Shown here in pieces: positions 1 through 5,793 of a DNA stretch of 8,100 nucleotides. Below the pieces are notes generated by a model. That model had not been told where the DNA came from, did no database searches, and worked only from the letters and a program-made list of their open reading frames with translations. Source of the DNA: Clostridia bacterium (GTDB lineage Bacteria; Bacillota_A; Clostridia; Oscillospirales; CAG-382); the NCBI GenBank assembly GCA_017614095.1, contig JAGACN010000182.1, positions 1 to 8,100 of the forward strand, in the 5' to 3' direction. How positions within the stretch are numbered: the first letter of the stretch is position 1; each line of letters begins with the position of its first letter. The translations under genes were made by a program, and so were the position numbers.

Positions 1-6
1 CTGATA

Positions 7-657
7 CTAATCTTCAATAAAACAATTTAAAATCCATCTTCTACCTGTTATCGATTGAATGGTCTCTTTTTTCAATTTGCAAATGGTTTCTGCCAGCCGG
101 TCCACTACCTTTTCCAATGTGGAAAAGATCTCGTTCTTGAAGCCTATCTTTCGGAGTTCTTTCCAGATTTGCTCAATTGGATTCATTTCAGGCGTGTATG
201 GGGGGATAAATAGTAACTCTATGTTTTCTGGTACTTTAAGGGTGTCCGACTTGTGCCAGGATGCGCCGTCGCAGCAAAGAAGAATCAAATCATCAAGATA
301 CTCTTGTGACAACTCTTCCAGGAATATGTTCGTGTGAATGGTGTCACAGTACGGTAATATCAAGAAGAACGAATCTCCGGTTAATGGCTCGACTGCGCCA
401 TATGCGTATCTGTATTCGCGTATATGATGACAAGGTACGGATGGCCGTATTCCTTGTTGACACCAGCAGTACTTGGGTTTATTGATACGGCCAAACCCCG
501 CTTCATCTTGAAACATCAGACGAACCTTTTTGTGAGTGCCTGTTTGGTTTACATAATGTCTGAGGTTCTGGACACGGTCGTTAATTTTTTTGAGGCTGCG
601 ATCGCCTCCTCGTTCGCTTTTTTCGGATGCCGACCTCTGGGCATCACTTTTCGCCAT
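7..657 (-). CDS. IS630-family transposase, catalytic frame (ORF B, DDE domain)
   Basis: This frame carries the DDE catalytic domain. The first Asp is in FQDEAGFGR (residue 51 of this frame), the second in LLCCDGASWHKS (130), and the Glu in PEMNPIEQIWKE (162), with 31 residues between the last two. In the frameshifted protein these are D184, D263 and E295. The first 24 residues of the open frame are out of frame with the family-like part of ORF A, and its ATG at 655-657 has no recognisable ribosome binding site. The true entry is therefore probably by -1 frameshifting at the A7 run (585-591), after which the protein reads KK-INDRVQNLRHYV. The TAG stop at 7-9 coincides with the proposed left terminus. 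There are no internal stops, so the element may be active. Confidence 0.85.
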   Translation of the reverse strand: MAKSDAQRSASEKSERGGDRSLKKINDRVQNLRHYVNQTGTHKKVRLMFQDEAGFGRINKPKYCWCQQGIRPSVPCHHIREYRYAYGAVEPLTGDSFFLILPYCDTIHTNIFLEELSQEYLDDLILLCCDGASWHKSDTLKVPENIELLFIPPYTPEMNPIEQIWKELRKIGFKNEIFSTLEKVVDRLAETICKLKKETIQSITGRRWILNCFIED

Positions 658-1055
658 CCATGGCGGTGTAAAACCCGATAGATTTGTCCGGATCCAATAG
701 AATGGCCGACTTTTTCCACATATACGGCCGCTATTTCCGCAACGTCTACCAGTTCTCCCTTTTCAGCTTTTTCTTTAAATGGCTTAAGGAGTTCCTCTTC
801 TTCGGCGTATGTGAGATTTCTTCTGTTTCCCGGATAGTGGTTTTCAACAAGTGCACCTATTCCGCCCTTGCGATATTTCGAAATGAGTTCTGTAATGTAA
901 GCTGGATGAAAGTCAACCTTTTTAGCAACCTCTTGAGAAGACATTCCGGACGCCTTCAAAAGCAGCGCATACAAACGCTTTTCAACCCGCTTATTCTGAT
1001 TCTTTTTCCGAGCTTCTTCAATTACTCTTCGATCTTCATCTGTGAATTTATACAT
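549..1055 (-). CDS. IS630-family transposase, N-terminal frame (ORF A, DNA-binding part)
   Basis: This frame of 168 residues encodes the DNA-binding half of the transposase. A helix-turn-helix region lies at about residues 35-67 (SSQEVAKKVDFHPAYITELI). A second winged-helix-like segment at about 105-145 ends in the family-typical HGWRKVMPRGRHPKK. The ATG is preceded by AAGGGTG seven bases upstream and by a consensus promoter. After residue 157 (SKK) the frame leaves family-like sequence and runs 11 more residues to a TAA, so on its own it gives a truncated protein that could bind DNA but has no catalytic centre. A -1 shift at 585-591 joins it to the downstream frame, giving a product of 349 residues, the usual size for IS630 transposases. 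The short form might act as a regulator of transposition; that is inference. Confidence 0.85.
   Translation of the reverse strand: MYKFTDEDRRVIEEARKKNQNKRVEKRLYALLLKASGMSSQEVAKKVDFHPAYITELISKYRKGGIGALVENHYPGNRRNLTYAEEEELLKPFKEKAEKGELVDVAEIAAVYVEKVGHSIGSGQIYRVLHRHGWRKVMPRGRHPKKANEEAIAASKKLTTVSRTSDIM
585..610 (-). promoter_or_regulatory. Programmed -1 ribosomal frameshift signal in the transposase mRNA
   Basis: On the minus strand the zero-frame codons run TCA AAA AAA TTA, which places an A-AAA-AAA slippery heptamer at 585-591. Slipping back one base continues as AAA AAA ATT AAC into the catalytic frame. AGGAGG (605-610) lies 13 nt before the heptamer, similar in placement to the internal Shine-Dalgarno that stimulates the dnaX frameshift. 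GAGGC/GCCTC can also form a small stem immediately upstream of the slip site. No strong downstream stem or pseudoknot is evident by eye. The signal is read from sequence; the frameshifting itself is inferred. Confidence 0.75.
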
Positions 1056-1073
1056 TCTTCATCACCCTTGTTT

Positions 1074-1102
1074 AGTATACCACAGATGAATAATTTTGTC
1101 AA
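1074..1102 (-). promoter_or_regulatory. Sigma-70-type promoter of the IS630 transposase
   Basis: TTGACA (1097-1102) and TATACT (1074-1079) are separated by exactly 17 bases on the minus strand, giving a near-perfect housekeeping promoter just inside the right end of the IS. The transposase ATG is about 18 bases beyond the -10 box, with AAGGGTG between them. This leaves a very short leader. Confidence 0.8.
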
Positions 1103-1135
1103 GCTTTTAATTGCATGCTAGTATGAGAAAGACGC

Positions 1136-1175
1136 AGCGGCATGACCGGTTTCGGTCATGCCGCTTGCTTTTTGC
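1136..1175 (-). terminator. Perfect 13-bp hairpin ending the minus-strand operon (possibly bidirectional)
   Basis: AGCGGCATGACCG (1136-1148) pairs perfectly with 1153-1165 around a GTTT loop. It lies about 20 bases beyond the stop of the oxidoreductase gene, where an intrinsic terminator is expected. The better T-run (CTTTTT) is on the plus-strand side (1168-1173), while the minus-strand side has only GCGTCTTTCTC. It could therefore work in both directions, or originally have served a plus-strand gene now displaced by the IS. Confidence 0.65.
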
Positions 1176-1184
1176 AATCGGTCG

Positions 1185-2027
1185 TCAGACTTCGATCCAC
1201 TCGCCGGGCGTCAGAAGGGCTTTGTTTGCCGCTTCGATCGCCGCCATGATGGCGATGGTCTCCTCATGATCCGCATAGACTTTTCCGGTCCGGAAGAAGT
1301 CCAGCATGCAGGTAATGAAATTGGCGAAGTAGTTGGACATCGCGGGGACTTTGACGTTCGTCCCGTCCGCATAGGATGCGGTGAACTCGAAGTCGATGCC
1401 GCCGTTCCAGCCGTACAGCGTCATGATCGCGCGGCGTCCGCCCTCGAATTCCATCACGAGGGAATCACAGTCGCCGCTGCCAATGGACATCATCCGGCGG
1501 ATCTTGCTGCCCATCAGGATCACGATCGGCTCCAGCTGATGGATGGCGTAGGTCTCCACATGTCCCGGACCGCGGGAATTCACGAATACGACGTCTTCCT
1601 TCTTGATGTCTTTCAGCTCATCGGCAAAGCGCAGAGCGGACGATGAGAAGAAGGGCGTATTGTACTCCTCGCCAAGGCGCACGATATCTTCGGCGACCTT
1701 TTTGGAAAGCGCAAAGGTCTTGTCCACATAGGTGCGCTTGCCGCTCCGCAGCGGAAGCTGGCACAGATCCCAGTGGCGTTCCGGATTGTCCGGGCTCATG
1801 ACGATCAGCACGTCCGACTTCTCCACGATCTCCTCTAAGGAATAGCAGCGCTGCACGTTGTGCTGCGCGCACCACTGGTCGGTCGTCAGGCCGTTCGGCT
1901 TGTCCATTTCCGCGAACGCGTAGGCGACGACGAATTCCCCTTCCGGGTCCGCGTCGCGAATGAACTGCGGATAGTTGTTGGCATGCCACTCATCCAGGAA
2001 ATAATCGATACACCCGATTTTGGTCAT
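1185..2027 (-). CDS. Gfo/Idh/MocA-like NAD(P)-dependent oxidoreductase, short form
   Basis: This is a probable cytosolic sugar or polyol dehydrogenase-type protein of 280 residues. I place the start at the ATG at 2025-2027 because AAAGGAG sits directly before it; an in-frame ATG 21 bases upstream lacks such a site. The N-terminal Rossmann part (about 1-125) begins MTKIGCIDYFLDEWHANNYP, where family members usually have GxGxxG. The substrate part has YVDKTFALS (100-108), which corresponds to the family EKP motif with Lys103 kept, and AIHQLEPI with His163 as a possible acid-base residue. YADHEETIAIMAAIEAANKA (251-270) is the typical C-terminal helix. It is shorter than the usual 330-390 residues. 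It is the last gene of its operon, 27 bases after the isomerase. Family assignment is good; substrate and direction are unknown, and a non-redox role cannot be excluded. Confidence 0.8.
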   Translation of the reverse strand: MTKIGCIDYFLDEWHANNYPQFIRDADPEGEFVVAYAFAEMDKPNGLTTDQWCAQHNVQRCYSLEEIVEKSDVLIVMSPDNPERHWDLCQLPLRSGKRTYVDKTFALSKKVAEDIVRLGEEYNTPFFSSSALRFADELKDIKKEDVVFVNSRGPGHVETYAIHQLEPIVILMGSKIRRMMSIGSGDCDSLVMEFEGGRRAIMTLYGWNGGIDFEFTASYADGTNVKVPAMSNYFANFITCMLDFFRTGKVYADHEETIAIMAAIEAANKALLTPGEWIEV

Positions 2028-2054
2028 GGTAATGTTCTCCTTTATCAAACGTTT

Positions 2055-2933
2055 TTAGTCGATTTGGGATTTTAAGAAGTCCACCGCTTTCCGGATATCC
2101 GCGTAGGGGTCTTCGCCGCATTCGCGTTCGACCGTCAGGAATCCGTGGTAGCCGATCTCTTCCAGCGCCTTCAGATATTCCGGGAACGGCACGTTCCCTT
2201 CGCCGAGCGGCACTTCCAGGAAATAGTCCGACAGACGGAGGTCTTCGATGCCGCCTTCCGCGAAGAAGGTATACACTTTCCGGGGATTGATGATAAAGCC
2301 TTTTCCGTCTTTCGCGTGGGTATGAACGATGTAATCCTTCAGGATATGGACGGCAGCGACCGGGTCCGCTCCGGTGCACATCACCAGATTTGCCGGGTCC
2401 ATGTTCACGCCGAATCCCTTGCTGCCGACGTCGTCCAGGAACGCTTTCAGCCGCTCCGGCACTTCCGGTCCGGTCTCGATGGCGAACGTAACGCCCCGCT
2501 CCGCGGCATAGGCGCCGATCTCGCGGCAGGCTTCCAGCATGCACCGGTATGCTTCGCATTCCGTATCCGGCTTCAGCGGATCTTCCGGATCTTCCGGGAC
2601 CACGCCGATGTGCGTCGTAACGACGGACGTTCCCAGTTTGACCGCGAGATCCGTGATCGCCTTGGACGCCGGGATCTTCCACGCGTTTTCATCTGCGCGC
2701 TCGAATCCGTGGCCGCCGAGATCGCCGCACAGCGCGGAAATGCACAGTCCGTTTTTCGCCAGCAGTTCCTTGGTGCGCTCGATCCGCGCGTCGTCAAACG
2801 TATCGTATTTGGTTTCGCCGCCGACGACGTACAGCTGAATGCCCTGTGCGCCGACTTCGGCTGCTTTGACGACCCCTTCTTCGAACGGGACGCGGAAGGA
2901 ATCCGTCATGACTCCGATTTTGAATCTTGCCAT
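2055..2933 (-). CDS. Sugar phosphate isomerase/epimerase (AP endonuclease 2-type TIM barrel)
   Basis: This 292-residue protein has the xylose-isomerase-like TIM-barrel fold shared by IolE/IolI-type dehydratases and isomerases, tagatose 3-epimerase relatives and C-deglycosidases. Candidate metal and substrate ligands appear in order: TTHIGV (His108), FAIETGPE (Glu153), GVNMDPANLV (Asp179), VHTHAKD (His204, His206) and LTVERE (Glu269). LGEGNVPF at 243-250 is the usual loop before the last strands. Length and motif order are normal, so the protein is probably active with a divalent metal. AGAGGG lies 7 bases before the ATG. It follows the exporter gene by 42 bases and precedes the oxidoreductase by 27 bases, so all three are probably co-transcribed. 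The oxidoreductase neighbour suggests work on an oxidised (keto) sugar or inositol; this is inference and the substrate is not readable. Confidence 0.85.
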   Translation of the reverse strand: MARFKIGVMTDSFRVPFEEGVVKAAEVGAQGIQLYVVGGETKYDTFDDARIERTKELLAKNGLCISALCGDLGGHGFERADENAWKIPASKAITDLAVKLGTSVVTTHIGVVPEDPEDPLKPDTECEAYRCMLEACREIGAYAAERGVTFAIETGPEVPERLKAFLDDVGSKGFGVNMDPANLVMCTGADPVAAVHILKDYIVHTHAKDGKGFIINPRKVYTFFAEGGIEDLRLSDYFLEVPLGEGNVPFPEYLKALEEIGYHGFLTVERECGEDPYADIRKAVDFLKSQID

Positions 2934-2975
2934 TGCAATGCCCTCTATCTCTTTCTCTTTTTTCGGTCCAATCGC

Positions 2976-3455
2976 CTAGCGGCCGAACCAGGCCACGAAC
3001 AGTTCGGGGAACGCGTAGAAAATAGTCAGAATGATCGCGCCCGCGCCCAGTACACCGAGTGCGATGGGCAGAAACGCGCGCTTCAGATCCTCGCCGAGCG
3101 TAATGGCGACAAGCGAGCCGGTCCAGGCACCCGTCCCGGGCAGCGGGATCGCCACGAACAGGAACAGCCCCCAGAACAGGCCGTGCTGCATTTTCGCCGT
3201 TTTCTTTTCCCCGCGTTTCAGGATCCAGCGGAAGGGTTTGCCCAGCCTCGGATAGGTCGCCAGCCAGCGCAATACCTTCCCGCCCCACAGAATCAGGAAC
3301 GGGACCGGAGCCAGATTGCCCAGAATGGATACGATGACGACCGGCCAGATCGGAAGATCAAACGCGTAATAGCCGATTGGAATGGCGCCGCGCAATTCGA
3401 TGACGGGGACCATGCTGATCAGAAACGTCAGAACATAATGCCAGAATGTTTCCAA
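2976..3455 (-). CDS. Small multi-drug export family membrane protein (COG2426 type)
   Basis: This is a 159-residue integral membrane protein. The start is TTG (3453-3455) with AGAGGA six bases upstream; no in-frame ATG fits better. Hydrophobic segments are at about residues 5-20, 36-60, 93-118 and 128-150. The family hallmarks PVIELRGAIPIG (17-28) and PLPGTGAWTGS (104-114) are present; the latter resembles the re-entrant glycine-proline loops of small SNARE-associated/DedA-like carriers. A basic loop (about 64-90) lies between the second and third segments. The family is annotated as a putative small multidrug exporter on weak experimental grounds, so drug export should not be assumed. It is the first gene of a three-gene operon, ahead of the sugar isomerase and oxidoreductase. 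It could move a related metabolite, or be an unrelated passenger. Confidence 0.85.
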   Translation of the reverse strand: METFWHYVLTFLISMVPVIELRGAIPIGYYAFDLPIWPVVIVSILGNLAPVPFLILWGGKVLRWLATYPRLGKPFRWILKRGEKKTAKMQHGLFWGLFLFVAIPLPGTGAWTGSLVAITLGEDLKRAFLPIALGVLGAGAIILTIFYAFPELFVAWFGR

Positions 3456-3494
3456 AGCGAATCCTCTTTGTCCTTTCAGATTTGTTCATGTTTC

Positions 3495-3523
3495 ATTATA
3501 CCGAAATTGTTTCCGGAATACAA
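3495..3523 (-). promoter_or_regulatory. Promoter of the exporter-isomerase-oxidoreductase operon
   Basis: On the minus strand TTGTAT (3518-3523) and a perfect TATAAT (3495-3500) are spaced by 17 bases. The expected transcription start is near 3488, giving a leader of about 33 bases before the TTG start. It is divergent from the maf promoter, with about 90 bases between the two -35 boxes. No clear operator palindrome is seen between them. Confidence 0.7.
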
Positions 3524-3613
3524 GACCAAACGCATACAAAAACCGTTTTCTTCCTGGTTTGTCCGGGCCTTTCCGCCCCCGTCCGGTTTTCACGCTCTTT
3601 TTCCCCCGTTTTC

Positions 3614-3642
3614 TTGCTTTTCTTTTCGAAATGGAATATAAT
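3614..3642 (+). promoter_or_regulatory. Promoter of maf and the lipoprotein gene
   Basis: TTGCTT (3614-3619) and a perfect TATAAT (3637-3642) are spaced by 17 bases, about 45 bases before the Maf start codon. The open frame upstream of the Maf ATG overlaps this promoter, another reason to reject the longer N-terminus. Confidence 0.75.
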
Positions 3643-3687
3643 AAAGGAAAAGAGCTGACCCTTTTTGAAGCCAAGGAGCCGACCGCT

Positions 3688-4257
3688 ATGCGCACCATTA
3701 TTCTGGCATCCGCTTCCCCGCGCCGTAAAGAACTGCTGGAACGCGCCGGGATCCCGTTTACCGTCCACCCTTCCCATGCGGAAGAACGGATGGGGAGCGA
3801 ACTGTCTCCGGCCGATCTCGTCCGCGAGAATGCCGGCCTGAAAGCGTTTGACGTTTCCGCGTCCCGCCCGGGCGAGATCGTTCTGGGTGCGGACACCGTC
3901 GTCTGTATGGACGGCAGGGTCCTCGGGAAACCGCACGACCGGCAGGAGGCGGAATCCATGCTCTCGATGCTTTCCGGACGGACGCATCAGGTCTATACCG
4001 GCATCGTCCTGACGGACGGGACTGCCACGTTTTCCGAATCCGTCTGCACCGACGTCACCTTCCGGCCGCTTTCACAACAGCTGATCCGGCAGTATCTGGA
4101 TACGGGCGAATACAAAGACAAGGCCGGAGCCTACGGCATTCAGGGATACGGCTGCATTCTGGTGGAAAGACTGAACGGAGACTATTTCAACGTCATGGGC
4201 CTTCCGATCGCGCGCGTATACCGGCTGCTGGAAGATTTTCCGGGCTTTTCCGGATGA
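3688..4257 (+). CDS. maf: Maf-family nucleoside triphosphate pyrophosphatase (dTTP/UTP type)
   Basis: Maf hydrolyses non-canonical and some canonical nucleoside triphosphates to monophosphate plus pyrophosphate in the cytosol, a house-cleaning role linked to septum control in Bacillus. The start at 3688 is chosen because AAGGAG precedes it at about 9 bases and the protein then begins MRTIILASASPRRKELL, the family signature with its phosphate-binding Ser/Arg residues. Further motifs are GADTVV with the catalytic Asp69, LGKPHD with Lys81, SGRTHQVYTGI (97-107), DKAGAYGIQG (144-153) and GDYFNVMGLPI (164-174). The length of 189 residues is normal. The DKAGAYGIQG form fits the YhdE-like dTTP/UTP branch better than the YceF-like m7GTP branch. 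Its TGA lies 14 bases before the lipoprotein start, so the two genes share a transcript. Confidence 0.95.
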   Translation: MRTIILASASPRRKELLERAGIPFTVHPSHAEERMGSELSPADLVRENAGLKAFDVSASRPGEIVLGADTVVCMDGRVLGKPHDRQEAESMLSMLSGRTHQVYTGIVLTDGTATFSESVCTDVTFRPLSQQLIRQYLDTGEYKDKAGAYGIQGYGCILVERLNGDYFNVMGLPIARVYRLLEDFPGFSG

Positions 4258-4271
4258 GGGAGGTCTCGAAG

Positions 4272-4877
4272 ATGACCGTTTGCCGCCTTGTCCGATTTCT
4301 TTCCCTCTTTCTCGTCTTCGGGCTCTGTTTTCTCCTGCCGCTGACCGGCTGTCAGGATCCCGGAGAGTCCTCGGCGGATACGGATCTTTCGCTGTCCGGA
4401 CCGGACGGCCCGTCCGGTATCCCGGATTCCAGTCCGGACGCCTACTCGCTGATCGAACCGGAAACGCCTTTGATTGTCGAACTGGGAGACGGGCTCTCGC
4501 TTCACTTCCCGTCCGGCTGGTCGGAGCAAATCGCGTCCGGCAGTTTGTCCGAATGGGCCAACCGGGAGCAGACTGTTTTCCTGTCTGCCGAACCGGTGCC
4601 GCTGGACTCCCCGGAAGGGCTGACCGGCGAGATCATCCTGGACGGCATCCGCGAGGACGTCGAGTTGTCCTATCCTCCGTCGGACGGATATACGGTCCGG
4701 ACGGAAACGCTCTCCCTGTCCTTCGGCGAAACGACGTCGCTCACCGTTTCCAAAGCCGGCGGACCCTTCCGCCAGCAGATCGGTCTGATCCGCGGACAGA
4801 CGGTCTACATCCTGACCGTCACCGCGCCGAGCCGGGCGGAAGCGCTGTCCGTATGGACGTTCGTGACCGTTTCCTGA
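4272..4877 (+). CDS. Small lipoprotein, possibly PsbP/DcrB-like
   Basis: This is a 201-residue exported protein of unknown function. I prefer the ATG at 4272 because GAGGGAGG lies 8 bases before it; an in-frame ATG at 4254 overlaps the maf stop but has no such site. Residues 1-26 form a lipoprotein signal peptide: basic residues R5 and R8, a hydrophobic core, and the lipobox LTGC with Cys27 as the expected acylation site. Residues 28-60 are a flexible Gly/Ser/Pro/Asp linker. The rest (about 64-201) looks like a beta-rich single domain starting LIVELGDGLSLHFPSGW and ending GQTVYILTVTAPSRAEALSVWTFVTV. That pattern resembles PsbP/DcrB (DUF1795-like) domains, but this is a by-eye impression. It is co-transcribed with maf; a functional link is not evident. 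It is followed directly by a terminator. Confidence 0.8.
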   Translation: MTVCRLVRFLSLFLVFGLCFLLPLTGCQDPGESSADTDLSLSGPDGPSGIPDSSPDAYSLIEPETPLIVELGDGLSLHFPSGWSEQIASGSLSEWANREQTVFLSAEPVPLDSPEGLTGEIILDGIREDVELSYPPSDGYTVRTETLSLSFGETTSLTVSKAGGPFRQQIGLIRGQTVYILTVTAPSRAEALSVWTFVTVS

Positions 4878-4894
4878 CCGTCTGCCGAATACGA

Positions 4895-4931
4895 AAAAGG
4901 CCTCCCGAACGAAAGGAGACCTTTTCTTTTT
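4895..4931. terminator. Intrinsic terminator between convergent genes
   Basis: AAAAGG-C-CTCC (4895-4905) pairs with GGAG-A-CCTTTT (4915-4925) with one C/A mismatch and a nine-base loop, followed by CTTTTTG on the plus strand. On the minus strand the stem ends in a T-run (TTTTTCG). It therefore can end the lipoprotein transcript and, from the other side, the transcript of the isomerase whose stop is at 4948. Confidence 0.85.
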
Positions 4932-4947
4932 GTGTCTGAAAGCCGGC

Positions 4948-5766
4948 TCAGAGGACCGTTTTGAGGTACTCGGCGGATCTGCGGACCGAATCCATCCGCT
5001 GTTCCCCTTTGGCGGGCTCGTCCTGCTCGACGATCAGCCAGACGGTTCCGGCGTCTTCCGCGGCGCGGATCACTTCCGGGATCGGCATCTTTCCGGATCC
5101 GACCGGGCGGAAATCAAAGGGCTTCGCGTCCGGATTGGGTTTCCGTTCGATCCCGATCAGCGCATACATGTCTTCGGACTTCTCACCGTCGTAGTCTTTC
5201 AGATGGACCAGCGGCGCGCGTCCGGCATATTTCCGCACGTAATCGGCCGGATCCACGCCGGCGACATGCACCCAGCAGGTATCCAGTTCCGTCTGCAGGT
5301 TCTCCGCCGGCAGGCTGTCGTACAGCACGTCCAGCGCGTAGCGGCCGTCCGGCATACGGAAGAATTCGAAATCGTGGTTGTGGTAGCACAGGCAAATGCC
5401 CTGACGCCTGCATTCCTCGCTGATGGCTTTCAGGTCGGCGATGGTCTTGTCGAAATGACCCGCCTGCGGACGGTCTTCCGGCATCAGATACGGAACGACG
5501 ATCCAGCGGCAACCGATCTCCTTATACAGCGCGACGGTCTGCACCGAGTCGGAGCGGAGATCGCTCAGCGGCACGTGCGCGGAGAACAGATCGATGCCGG
5601 CTTCGTCGGCCGCCTTGCGGATCTCCGCGGCGGACAGACCGTACGTTCCGGCCAGTTCGGCGCCGTCATAGCCCATTTCCTTCAGCGCTTTCAGCGTTCC
5701 AGCAAAATCTTTTCCGGCCTCGTCACGGACCGAGTAGACCTGGACGCCGATTTGAAATTTGCTCAT
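4948..5766 (-). CDS. Sugar phosphate isomerase/epimerase (second, AP endonuclease 2-type)
   Basis: This 272-residue TIM-barrel protein belongs to the same broad superfamily as the product of 2055-2933 but to a different subgroup. Visible motifs are GAELAG (Glu37), FSAHVPL (His64), CYHNHDFEF (His129, His131, Glu134), ELDTCWVHVAG (Asp162, His167), LVHLKDY (His188), RPVGSGKMP (220-228) and LIVEQDE (Glu247). The YHNHDFEF, LDTCW and HLKD set is typical of secreted or cytosolic sugar isomerase/epimerase-like proteins seen in gut bacteria. No signal peptide is present, so it is probably cytosolic. GGAGG lies 10 bases before the ATG. It is the last gene in its run, 27 bases after the FIVAR-like membrane protein, and ends before a shared terminator. 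Substrate unknown; an inosose, keto-sugar or glycoside substrate is possible. Confidence 0.87.
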   Translation of the reverse strand: MSKFQIGVQVYSVRDEAGKDFAGTLKALKEMGYDGAELAGTYGLSAAEIRKAADEAGIDLFSAHVPLSDLRSDSVQTVALYKEIGCRWIVVPYLMPEDRPQAGHFDKTIADLKAISEECRRQGICLCYHNHDFEFFRMPDGRYALDVLYDSLPAENLQTELDTCWVHVAGVDPADYVRKYAGRAPLVHLKDYDGEKSEDMYALIGIERKPNPDAKPFDFRPVGSGKMPIPEVIRAAEDAGTVWLIVEQDEPAKGEQRMDSVRRSAEYLKTVL

Positions 5767-5793
5767 GATTGCTCATCCTCCAAAACTTTTTTC

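Larger units (their letters stand above)
7..1121 (-). mobile_element. IS630-family insertion sequence, probably complete
   Basis: An insertion sequence of about 1.1 kb carries a DDE transposase in two overlapping frames. The base composition is clearly more A+T-rich than the flanking genes. Two TA dinucleotides (5-6 and 1122-1123) frame the proposed element, as expected for an IS630/Tc1-mariner element that duplicates TA. The inner edges are imperfect inverted repeats: CTAATCTTCAATAAAA at the left against CTAGCATGCAATTAAAA read inward from the right, sharing CTA, the CAAT core and the A-run. The similarity continues a few bases outside the TA (CTGA at the left, CTCA read inward from the right), and only six bases of left flank are visible, so the exact ends are inferred. 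The stop codon of the transposase lies at the left tip. Confidence 0.8.

Noticed and set aside
1990..2682. Minus-strand open frame of 230 codons in another frame of the isomerase gene
   Set aside because: It overlaps the well-supported TIM-barrel frame, and its translation is Arg/Gly-rich without family motifs.
3539..3590. Possible long hairpin in the divergent intergenic region (AAAACCG with CGGTTTT, plus GGGC/GCCC inside)
   Set aside because: The outer stem is only 7 bp with a loop of about 38 bases, and no regulatory motif or riboswitch core is visible. Chance pairing is likely.
2145..3641. Plus-strand open frame of 498 codons opposite the isomerase and exporter genes
   Set aside because: It is antisense to two well-supported genes with proper motifs and start sites. 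Its translation is rich in Arg, Gln, Phe and His without domain-like order, as expected from a shadow frame in GC-rich DNA.
3559..3687. N-terminal extension of the Maf frame to an upstream ATG
   Set aside because: The extension covers the -35/-10 promoter, lacks similarity to Maf, and the ATG at 3688 has its own AAGGAG and the LASASPRR signature immediately after it.
4370..4445. Dense TCCGG/CCGGA repeats in the lipoprotein linker
   Set aside because: They follow from Ser-Gly and Pro-Asp codons in a low-complexity linker and a genome-wide preference for TCC and GGA/CCG codons, not from a distinct repeat element.
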